The position numbers and the translations under genes were made by a program. This document shows, one piece after another, positions 47,801-52,002 of a stretch of DNA of 64,000 nt (positions within the stretch are counted from its first letter, which is position 1; every line of letters starts with the position of its first letter). Where the stretch lies: positions 124,001-188,000 of the forward strand of contig CAIXFN010000101.1 of the NCBI GenBank assembly GCA_903918755.1, in the 5' to 3' direction. The stretch is from an uncultured Pedosphaera sp. (GTDB lineage: Bacteria > Verrucomicrobiota > Verrucomicrobiia > Limisphaerales > Pedosphaeraceae). The notes beneath the pieces are model-generated. The model did no database searches. It saw only the letters and a list, made by a program, of their open reading frames with translations, and was not told the DNA's origin.

Positions 47801-50508
47801 GCACCTTTGCCTCCAATTCGGCTCCCGCTCTGGTCAATTCCGGCGGCGCGCCCAGCTTTCAAAATTGCTCCTTTGAATTCAACACGGCCACCCCGCTGGT
47901 CAATCTAGCCAACGGTTCGGCGGCACTCGCTAACTGCGTGTTTGCGACCAACCACGTCGGGGGCCCGGGCGGAGCGATCCTGAATCAAGGCGCGAATCTG
48001 TCGGTCACACAAAGTTCGTTTATCGGGAACCGTGCCACCCAGGGCGGCGCAATTTGCAACTTGTCCAATTGTCCCGTGGTCTTGCTGGATCACTGCGTCT
48101 TTGGCGCGAATACCGCTACCCGCGAAGGCGGGGCGGTTTTCGGCGACCAGGGAGTTGGGCTTTCGGTCGGCAACTGCCTGCTTTACCAGAACTCGGCCGT
48201 CAACGGTGGCGCGCTGGCCAACTATGGACAATTGACGGTGCTCAGTTCCACGTTCGCCGGCAACCAGGCCGCATACCTGGGTGGCGCGTGCTATGGCCCG
48301 CAGGGCGGGGGCCAGTTGACCAATTCCATCTTGTGGGGGGACCTTCCCTCCGAGTTGCAAGGCTCGGTCGCCGCCGCTTATTGCATCATCCAGGGAAACA
48401 CCGATGGCAGTACCGGCAATTCGGGTTTTGATCCCCAATTTCAAAATCCGGAGGGTAACGATTACCATCTGCATCAGTATTCGCCCGCCATTTCCAGCGG
48501 CTCGCTGCCGGAGGCCGCGGGGATCGCCACCGACCTGGATGGCAATCCGCGGGAGGCGGCGTGGGGACTGGATCTCGGCGCCTATCAGAGCATAGCGGGG
48601 CCGTTGGATACCGTTTACCTCACCATGGAACCAAGGCTGCCGCCCGTTTGCGGCAATCAATCCACGGTCCAAATCACCTTCGCGTCCCCCAATCCTGATA
48701 ACTATGCCTGGCAATTGACTACGCCTTATTTGCAGATGATCACCGACGGTTTCCGAGGCGGCGCCGGCGAAGTCTATTCCATCAGTGGTTCAACCCTGAC
48801 CATCAACAACGTCAACCCAGGCATGAATGGTTTTCAATACCAGCTCTACGACGTCAATACTTACGACTATATGTCTCCCGTGCTGACCCTAACCTTCCTG
48901 CCGTCGGGGCCGATCTATGTCAATGCGGCGGCCTCGCCGGGCGGCGATGGCGGTAGTTGGGGCAGCGCGTTGCTGGATCTGACCTCCGCCCTTAATGCCG
49001 CCAGCGACTGTCAGAATGTCATTTGGGTCGCGGCGGGCACCTACTATTCCCCGGCCGGCGCCAACTCCAGCATGGTCGTTCCTTCCCTCCCGGGCGGCCT
49101 GAAGATTTATGGCGGGTTCGACGGTTCTGAAACGGACCTTTCCCAACGCCATTGGGCGGCCAATCCCAGTTTTCTAACCGGCTCCAACACCGCGGCTGTT
49201 GTCACTTTCAACGGATCGGCGGGGCTAATCGACACCAATACGGTGTTGGACGGCTTCACCATCACGGGCAGCGGCACCGGCATCAATATCACGCTGGCCA
49301 GTCCCCGGATCATCAATTGCACCCTTGCTTCCAATTTGCTCGGAGGCGTCCAGGTTGGCGGTGGCAGTCCGGTTTTTGTCAATGATCAGTTCCTGGTCAA
49401 TGCCGCTGCGACGGGCGGTGGCTTGAACGTCAGCAGCAATCTTGAACCTTCAGCGGTCATGGTGCGGGCCTGCGTCTTTCGCGGGAACACTTCCGCCACC
49501 GGCGCGGCCATCTATGCCCGCAATGCCGCGCTGACAGTGGCGGACACCCTCCTGAGTGGTAATGCCGGCACCGCCCTGATCTTCAGCAACAGTTCCGCCA
49601 CGCTGATCAATGACACCGTGACCGCCAACGAAGCCGGCCTCATCGCCACCGCCGCCCCGGTGCAAATCTTCAACAGCATATTCTGGAACAACGGCGCTTC
49701 GGGAACGAACGTCGAGCTAACGCAATTGTCCGGCGCCGTCACCGTCGCCAATTCCTGCGTCCAAGGACTCAGTGTCTACTCCGGTTCCGGCAACATCGGA
49801 TTCGACCCCCTGTTTCGTGCGCCGACACAACCGTCCAACGCCCCAACCCTCGGCGGCAATTTTCATCTCTTCGCTTCTTCACCCGCCTTGCGCGCTGGCA
49901 ATCCCGGGGTGGACGCTGCGCTCCTCCTTGATCTGGACGGAAATCCGCGGCTCAGCAATCTTGGGGACGTGGACATGGGCGCGTACGAATTCCCGGGAGT
50001 TCCAATGACACCGCTGATTGTCTCCAACCTGCCGCCTTCCCTCAACGCGTCCATCGGGACTTCCTTGACCGTGGCTGCCGCCGCATCGGGTGGCGGCCTG
50101 AGCTACCAATGGCAGGGCAACTTTGGCCTGGGCTGGATTGCCCTGGGCAACGGTGGGGTATACAGCGGTGTTGCGACCCCTTCGCTCACCCTCCTCAACG
50201 TGACCGCCAACCTCGCCAATGCGCAGTACCGAATCCTGGTCTCCGATGCAACCGGAGCCAGTACCGTTTCCTCCGCAACGACGCTGCTGCTGACCCAACC
50301 CATGATTACCAGTTTCGGTCTGACCGCCGATCACACTTTCCAAATGAGCATCACCGGTTCCGGCAGCACCTATACCATGTTGGTCTCCGCGGATTTGGTG
50401 CACTGGTCCGTGCTGGGACCTTTTGTTCCGCAAGGCAACAACTCGTTTGGCTTTACCGACACCAATGCCCCCTCCCAAATTCGGTTCTATCGCGTTCGCT
50501 CACCTTGA
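32896..50508 (+). CDS. 5870-aa exported mosaic of beta-helix and Ig-like modules
   Basis: A signal peptide (about 1-23, LILLWVLNLPGFSQA) is followed by eleven modules. They start near residues 24, 812, 1236, 1659, 2181, 2655, 3288, 3836, 4362, 4840 and 5339. Each opens with a YVN/YVR...GSSWxNAF-type segment, then VWVAAGTY, GGFAGxExxLSQR, many right-handed beta-helix rungs (NCxFxxNSAxxGGA), and closes DPLFxNPxxGxFxL...DLxGNPRxxxGxVDLGAYE. An Ig-like domain of about 90 residues (LQWQVNxGxG) follows most modules, and module 4 is followed by two. The C-terminal 70 residues form a W-S-V...RFYRV domain shared with two other proteins here. There is no catalytic signature, sortase motif or PEP-CTERM. 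It is probably a secreted or surface-bound adhesin or polysaccharide-binding fibre (inference). Confidence 0.9.
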   Translation: MKNRLSAGLILLWVLNLPGFSQAAQIVFVNQTAPPGSTQSGASWANAYRELRDALPQATGSASSNNPVEIWVAAGTYKPTAGIIRSSSFALPGYTTIRGGFAGTESSPGQRSASGSWTVLSGDIGSADANGITSANIGAILTGAAPAPNLSATNVTAGFNDNCYNVVTCLGVDNAVLDNLVITGGNANNLDVQGSVRYTSGNLEAMTMLDFGTDANPSHDGHPAMQPDPVVVGGGIFVTNRHSRPSGQMTLTVTNCVLLHNLAANFGGGLGAYEANLKVTGCAFLNNFATWEGGAFAGVNTLCAFQSCTFAKNSALTAGGAVCFMTLPSVNNLPNAAQITDPDAVLKAVAAGLQVVVSAGKYAYALYSQATEGSLYNLAKPAINQPADLSTDLALDGLADAYAEVGLAFAIGNFAIDLAVALGGDPNSPAIKNWIAADNFFNQYLTPLGILELLSSATGGSLGTVFHQPSPEDQQNQYAQAQLVNFNAAAYSTMRDCSFTGNNCSGIGGAGYVVYDNVEFNRCWFLTNNAGTVAGGLALIGWNTPRVFDSAFSGNTCQSGCSALLCSFHDRAQILNTTFVGNTSAKSGSCLQVELGAAAKLFNSLVWGNSAGQMTNAAAQIYVATGDNLSGNLRDDYNNAGPGKGDYVATLDLRFSTVQDFDNLPHGFDQYEYYSWNAAAAEIFNATQAFQQADDNGVADLAGYGNLGEGIRPGAFVILAGNGNPYNYYYNNGIRPLLVGKGGVVPLGASRDLYSQRLASQILWGSSSAHSPFIDIFGQGVGVTGALQRGCAQFQGPRQQGLRDSNGAPYAIYHVRAGAPANGDGLAWGTAFSSLAPLLPGDDTVAPLPVWVAGGSYDISGSAIPAAEFHGGFAGTETNLSQRNPLSSPTLLAGGLICPGDVLFDGLVFTNYHSADYPLISAAEGGSVATITNCTFVNNSGAYAGAIYWSGSLYLFNSRFVGNASPSAGGAVNADNCTAINCWFENNSSGYEGGAIFGNNNITAINCVFAGNHAPEGGAITGNGISNQWQLYNDTFYGNGPAAVVINGSYNPNSPLQGVTGPAPVPVNCLFWGNASDGVTAQGYDPLFLNPPADNFQLSPNSAAIGQGTTNGLPASFPTKDLAGNPRIVNGRLDLGALAFQTPHGLFTEISVNGATQFFSAFAAGTTFGGLQWQTFTNGAWANLVNGSNYAGVNSTQLVVTPTAALYGSQYRVTGTTNGAPFQSVPVGLVSSVPSGLLYVRQGATGSGDGSSWQNAFPSMQSLFTYAGDTPVQVWVAKGAYTGTGQGNAGIQLYGGFAGNEVDLSQRNWSNNSTLFTGQIEARGDFLLDGFIVTNCHSSSYGAIYNLAGSATIKNSLFINNSAAYGGPIDWQGSVTVSNSQFIGNSTGNNGGAISGNEVTALNCIFLSNHADFAGGAIWCVDYVAAVNGIFAGNTSPQGAAIFGNQTPPAAWHLYHDTFYGNGAATLAIAGSYDPRYPLLGFLGPLPVPSNCLFWGNLSDGVAAQGYDPLFLNPAAGNFTLSASSPAIGSATTNGLPANFPTIDLAGNPRIINGRLDLGALEFQSPTGLSTIITLSGGSQDFSVQLAGQAAPTSLQWQILTNGSWVNLASNSLYQGVNSLDLLIANPPASLYGGQYRLSGIGAGVPTTPVELSSPTPSGVYFVRQGATGSGDGSSWQNAFTNLASLLNGAGNLPVQVWVAAGSYTGIGQANAGIQVYGGFAGNEVVLSQRQWTNHPTLFTGSIQARGDFLMDGLVITNCSSYFGAIYNSGGGSATINNCRFVNNSATLYSAVNWHQGFLTVSNSQFFANSDPVFGENLLAVNSGFSGNTGHAIFVNNAASVINCVFAGNLAGQGSSIYNDGQGGCQLYNDTFYGNGPLTVYSNFAGTTAVNCLFWNDVSDGLPAQVFPGYSSDPLFLNAAGGNFQLNAFSLAVGAGTTNGLPATFPAVDAAGHPRIVNGRIDLGAYEFQGTPLVPPALATQTSAGYRNGLYGPYYTFSVALGTNAPLASLQWQVNAGNGTWLNLTNGAQYQGATSLQLSVFNPDATLNQRQYRLTGIAANGAFFQLAPATLQLQNFTSSYSANQTVQGGLSPGGQWGPIYVVTTTLGTNAVGAVLQWQVNGGNGIWSNVVNGTLYQGATNSQLTIGNPGASLAGYQYRLTGTAAPGAFVLPAVTIAPNFPRVIYVDGSHGYPYYTNWVATHGVPPKYDGLGWSTAYPTLHDAFAVAQPGAEIWVRAGAYFPLRRLPTDPNALPASLSLARGVRVLGGFLGTETNDSQRNAGVNLTILSGSSAAPGDDPTLSAYNYAASPSIFVNGPGITNDSVLDGVTLTAATGGAIVNLGGSPVVQNCLFVSNSAPVGAAMANWSNASPLLINCTLFANSANEGPLYFNGASGTLENCLLFRNTSFQEGGALYASNAVVSLLNTAVLFNSTAGTAGGIFTGGGSNSIINSILWGNSGAQAGGSGSIAAAYSCIQGGGTTNHNLAVDPIFVLPASNNFQLSAFSPLLNAGGSAAAAAVAVDLNGNPRTSSGLVDIGPYQHQLSPAIALAVTSLPYSLTVTNLGIYSFVISGTPGTFTNLQWQVNSGSGFAAVTNTTLLNYGTTAAGNSASLNLFFTNAATASTAYNALNGAQYRFIVPGLNFTSPPAVLLVQLPVPLFVNSQAQGATHDGLTWATAFTNLAPALAAATPNVSQLWVAAGTYALPATAIDAALYGGFAGNETALSQRNWSNNITVITPTNGNLSGTLDGVQVRGSSSSPSSIAINNASPLIQNCVFSGGNTQVALNLGHPTIANCVFSNAADGINITAGSPNIVDCRFGAVLTNAVLAGAGGTLISNCTFASTSTGVLVAGAGAGATISRSLFSSNNLACVVDGPGGAVTVKDCFFVSNSCNSIIHNGSLGATMAVLNCTLANNRQPDGAITALGESDATGLQVRNCILWNNYSTNWNAYVVSNPSIFAGPVAAAFANGELNEIDTYNAYYYNRYTAEAQSLANAGQPDAAATYQGLAQQYAMTNGVPTAANSCVQGLFFFSGNNNQPTDPLWVNPSTGSFVPGAYSPAQDAGDSTFVAPGDLDLAGNPRVFGAAVDLGAYEVQTASAGVIGILQGPQSVIATTPGAASFSAAVATNSSLTNYVWQMNLGAGWVAVVTNTIFTISNAANATTLKINPVDLTMNAEQFRLAALPIAYSSAPAALTVGPGPLGGTPGQTASTTAVLPPGANAAGYVWQFNAGSGWAGISNGGNYAITYSGNSSSLTILSLQPALNGQYRLAATNGSFFSAAVTLSTYVSPVLYVRSEATGNGLGTNWNNAFPTLGQALRAAAPGEQIWVAGATYTATNGLWQLPPGVPIYGGFAGFETNLSQRQWTSNPSVLVAGSNAPILSLLAAQPTPASLLDGFILTGGNGLPALVEVGGSATIQNCTFSNNVASAVSNANASVTFSNCLFLANQTTNGGGAIMAFGGTNSLNQCRFLTNTATGDGGAAFALSARINATQCSFSGNRSGANGGALAFSGASALASLLASSFVGNSASNGGGIYGDTILNSGSMISCLVAENYAGGVGGGIMWGQINVASGMILNNCTVANNSSGSNGGGLWTAKNTQLHNSIFWGNTSAAGDTVEFQQVYGTNFLSDLATYPQVGFPVPYDLEYYNSIIQGLNIFNATHPGATGLYVRSVANNSGLDPAFVNPAAGDFRLLANSPAVNNGSNYWVGTPFDLPGNPRIYNSTVDVGAYELQVNPAPPLLGAVFPASQSVCTGAKVSFTLTVTNALNIANLVWEVSSGGAFSPVVPSGIYNISTTATQAVLTINPVTFALNGYQFRLRVNGWVYTTPPVTLSVSPLAVAYVNPAATGNGTGINWANAFTNLPAALTGSDCLQVWVTQGAYVIPTGTNGTTSFRLRQGLDLRGGFAGGETNLSQRDYVNHPTVLLATNGQSIFLNDGTAGTIDQTAILDGFVLAGATINPAIINLDASPVIRNCVFTNNQARALQNLGIITGSDGTISNCLFLNNPGGGILNRFSAPAIVACSFTGNATTGAGAGIDNEQGSPSISNCLFAQNAASLGGGIYNRTTNSGTVLFRNSFRNNSARQGGALYNTFGSTLSIRDSVLGQNYASVQGGAIFDSGALEIVNCTVANNAAGYAAGGLWLDSGAVLAAGNCILWDNVVHTPGVAPLPAQINGASPPTVLNGVSNSIVQGWVAASAANNLAFAPLFLNESAGDYHLTASSPAVNAGNSALLLPGEADFDGNARSARSSVDLGAYEFQGTPALPVDLSLVPQSITACASNTVVFSVAGPASPALTFTWQRQNGAIFTNLGSDSVYSLAGTNGAASLTIANVSEVLNGSVYRVIIAGNSLSATSAVFTLTVNPRPVIYVNGQAAPGGNGASWATALANLADALDQGDCSDIWIAGGTYAPTNATPLALTSGARLFGGFAGTETLLAQRNPVAHPTVLIGAAGTTALQGLGTGVPIDNSTVLDGLTIAGSSNAPAVLLSGASPLLRNCVFTGNFAGAVLAQAGARPSFVNCVFKNNTGSSAVSAQNAGLSFVGCLFAGNQAPNGQSGGAISATAASTISLAQCAFSNNVAGDNGGALFLDTSSGAITNSLLHDNVASAGAGGAIYGLNASLSLINDTVANNQAPTVAGIWIQGAAGITNCILWNNGTTEGSQLSGSVAVAYSDIEGLNLFAGNQNISADPLFTNPAGGLFTLQSNSPGIDAGDNAAISTSTDLAGNARLQGYSSDMGAYEAAGFGSYIQVIRQPLSQTGCVGGSVSFTAVGPLNFGSNFNWQVNTGSGFVPLVPGPNYSIITNRNASELVVSGLNLSLSGRQFRAQIADFGIYSSAASLTVRTPGVLYVNAAVGANGSGASWAQAFKSLDAALAVASVCDQVWVAAGTYASSNPAGGPGFAFATGTSVYGGFAGTETDLSQRNRAGHPTVLTSAGQRNVLSFSTGGVLDGFTITASPGAGGIFIQHANPSLQNCTFASNSAPALVNSGGAPSFQNCSFEFNTATPLVNLANGSAALANCVFATNHVGGPGGAILNQGANLSVTQSSFIGNRATQGGAICNLSNCPVVLLDHCVFGANTATREGGAVFGDQGVGLSVGNCLLYQNSAVNGGALANYGQLTVLSSTFAGNQAAYLGGACYGPQGGGQLTNSILWGDLPSELQGSVAAAYCIIQGNTDGSTGNSGFDPQFQNPEGNDYHLHQYSPAISSGSLPEAAGIATDLDGNPREAAWGLDLGAYQSIAGPLDTVYLTMEPRLPPVCGNQSTVQITFASPNPDNYAWQLTTPYLQMITDGFRGGAGEVYSISGSTLTINNVNPGMNGFQYQLYDVNTYDYMSPVLTLTFLPSGPIYVNAAASPGGDGGSWGSALLDLTSALNAASDCQNVIWVAAGTYYSPAGANSSMVVPSLPGGLKIYGGFDGSETDLSQRHWAANPSFLTGSNTAAVVTFNGSAGLIDTNTVLDGFTITGSGTGINITLASPRIINCTLASNLLGGVQVGGGSPVFVNDQFLVNAAATGGGLNVSSNLEPSAVMVRACVFRGNTSATGAAIYARNAALTVADTLLSGNAGTALIFSNSSATLINDTVTANEAGLIATAAPVQIFNSIFWNNGASGTNVELTQLSGAVTVANSCVQGLSVYSGSGNIGFDPLFRAPTQPSNAPTLGGNFHLFASSPALRAGNPGVDAALLLDLDGNPRLSNLGDVDMGAYEFPGVPMTPLIVSNLPPSLNASIGTSLTVAAAASGGGLSYQWQGNFGLGWIALGNGGVYSGVATPSLTLLNVTANLANAQYRILVSDATGASTVSSATTLLLTQPMITSFGLTADHTFQMSITGSGSTYTMLVSADLVHWSVLGPFVPQGNNSFGFTDTNAPSQIRFYRVRSP
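33849..33856 (+). repeat. G8 homopolymer in the giant gene
   Basis: Eight consecutive G within codons for TAGGAV, about residue 320. Slippage by one base would truncate the protein. Confidence 0.8.
34161..34168 (+). repeat. second G8 homopolymer in the giant gene
   Basis: Eight consecutive G within codons for ALGGDP, about residue 423. It lies 312 bases after the first tract, on the far side of most of a helical insertion in module 1. Confidence 0.8.
35325..38813 (+). repeat. three recent tandem module copies in the giant gene
   Basis: Modules 2, 3 and 4 recur with a period close to 1270 bases. They share near-identical blocks: RQGATGSGDGSSWQNAF in 3 and 4, GGFAGNEV-LSQR, QLYNDTFYGNG, CLFWGNxSDGVxAQGYDPLFLNP and TTNGLPAxFPxxDLAGNPRI. 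They are much closer to each other than to the other eight modules. Confidence 0.8.
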
Positions 50509-50532
50509 GATGATGCAGTAGTGGTTAATTTC

Positions 50533-50560
50533 TGATTGCCAAGGAGCGGGCGGGCAATCA
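50533..50560. terminator. possible terminator hairpin after the giant gene
   Basis: TGATTGCC and GGCAATCA (perfect 8-bp arms) enclose a 12-base loop. It starts 24 bases past the stop codon and is followed by ATTTAGC rather than a clear T run. Confidence 0.4.
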
Positions 50561-50592
50561 ATTTAGCGGCGGAAGAAATCGGTTTAAGTTTT

Positions 50593-51576
50593 ATGAATCG
50601 CCGAAAATTTCTGATGGTTTCGGGGGCTGCGGCGGCAGTTTCCGCGGGTATGGCAACGCTGCCCGCCCAGGAGGTTCGTCCGCTGACTTCCGGGGGAGGT
50701 AACGGGGTTGGGGGGAGCAAGCCCCGGGTCAAATTGGGGATTTCGACCTATTCGTATTGGCATTTCCGGGCGCCAAAAATCTCGATTGAAACGGTGATTG
50801 ACCGGGCCAGCGAGATCGGGGTGGAAGGCGTGGACATTTTGCATCGGCAGATGGAGGGGGAGGAGAAGGGGCCGCTGGATGCCGCCTACCGGGCATATTG
50901 CAACCGGCTCAAACGGCGGGCTTATGTGAACGGAATCGACCTGATCTGTCTTTCGACCCACCAGAATTTCGTGATTCCCGATCCGGCGGAAGTGCGGGTG
51001 AACGTGGAGCACACGAAGAAGTGCATCGAGATTGCGTATCAGTTGGGGATTCCCTGCATCCGGATCAATACGGGCCGGTGGAACACGGTCAATTTTGACA
51101 CGCTAATGGCGAACCGGGGGATCGAGCCGATTTTGCCGGGGCACACCGAGGATGAGGGGTTCAAGTGGTGCCAGGACGCGATTGAGCAATGCCTGCCAAA
51201 GGCCGAGGAGTGCGGCGTGATTCTGGCCCTGGAGAATCACTGGGGCTTGGCGCGCACGCCGGAGGGGCTATTGCGAATTCTGAACGCGATTCACTCTCCT
51301 TGGCTGGGCTGCTTGATGGATACGGGGAATTTTCTGGAGGAGCCCTACCCCAAATTGGAAAAAATTGCGCCGAAAGCTGTCTTTGTGCAGGCGAAAACTT
51401 ATTACGGCGGGGGCGAATGGTATTCGCTGGATCTGGATTACGACCGGATTGCCGGGATCCTGGCGGCGGCGAATTACACGGGGTACGTGTCGCTGGAATT
51501 TGAGGGCAAGGAGGATCCGAACATTGCGGTGCCGAAGAGTATCGCGCAGCTGCGGAAGGCCTTTGGGAAAGCTTGA
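50593..51576 (+). CDS. Tat-exported sugar phosphate isomerase/epimerase-like protein
   Basis: 327 aa from the ATG at 50593, where MNRRKFLMVSGAAAAV is a twin-arginine signal; earlier in-frame codons would bury it. The mature part is an AP endonuclease 2/xylose-isomerase-like TIM barrel: KLGISTYSYWHF (strand 1), IGVEGVDIL, IPCIRINTG, ILALENHWG (metal-ligand Glu), WLGCLMDTGNF (metal-ligand Asp) and GYVSLEFEG (final Glu). Such enzymes isomerise sugars or oxidise 3-keto-sugar derivatives, and verrucomicrobial and planctomycete genomes encode many exported copies. The substrate is unknown. It follows the giant gene by 84 bases, probably as a separate unit. Confidence 0.85.
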   Translation: MNRRKFLMVSGAAAAVSAGMATLPAQEVRPLTSGGGNGVGGSKPRVKLGISTYSYWHFRAPKISIETVIDRASEIGVEGVDILHRQMEGEEKGPLDAAYRAYCNRLKRRAYVNGIDLICLSTHQNFVIPDPAEVRVNVEHTKKCIEIAYQLGIPCIRINTGRWNTVNFDTLMANRGIEPILPGHTEDEGFKWCQDAIEQCLPKAEECGVILALENHWGLARTPEGLLRILNAIHSPWLGCLMDTGNFLEEPYPKLEKIAPKAVFVQAKTYYGGGEWYSLDLDYDRIAGILAAANYTGYVSLEFEGKEDPNIAVPKSIAQLRKAFGKA

Positions 51577-51610
51577 AGGGTAGCCTGTCGCGCAAGCGGC
51601 AGGTGCCCTT
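51576..51610. other. long hairpin at the end of the isomerase gene
   Basis: AAGGG-TAG-CCTGTCGC, a GCAA tetraloop and GCGGCAGG-TG-CCCTT form a long stem starting at the last base of the stop codon. It is followed by an A-rich stretch, not T. It may be a repeat element or a 3' stabiliser rather than a standard terminator. Confidence 0.5.
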
Positions 51611-52002
51611 AAAATAAAAAAACCCCACCGTAATGCCGTGTGCGTCAGGTTCCTTTGAACGTCTTAGGAACAGGTGGAACCCGATCGATTTCTTTCGACT
51701 TCCAGTGAAGGCCTGTCGGCCACAACCGAAATAGAGGCTCCGTGTTTGGTTAATTACGGTTCAAGGACATATGACGAATCACGAACATGGCAGGGCAAAT
51801 TTGACTGCTGCCAACTCTGGCAAAGAACAACGCGCGACCCACTTTTCACCGCGCTTCTGACTGATTTGATGATCGCACGACAGGAGGATGTTTTCAACTG
51901 ATTTATTGCGGTATTTTATCGCTGGCGGGGGAGCAACAATGGCGGAAATTCACCGCGTAACATTCCCTGAGCTTCGGCCCGGGGCTTCCCGCGAGTGGGG
52001 AA
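51577..52002. other. 426-base intergenic region
   Basis: Convergent region between the isomerase-like gene and the 961-aa gene. Apart from the hairpin at its start, I see no gene. A 29-codon frame at 51771-51860 and a longer weak frame around 51674-51901 lack supporting features. Confidence 0.5.

Noticed and set aside
51771-51860. 29-codon frame starting MTNHEHGRANLTAANSGKEQ
   Set aside because: An AAGGA motif is present but only three bases from the ATG, and there is no coupling or conservation evidence.
51674-51901. 75-codon plus-strand frame in the intergenic region
   Set aside because: No recognisable domain, weak start context and unremarkable composition.
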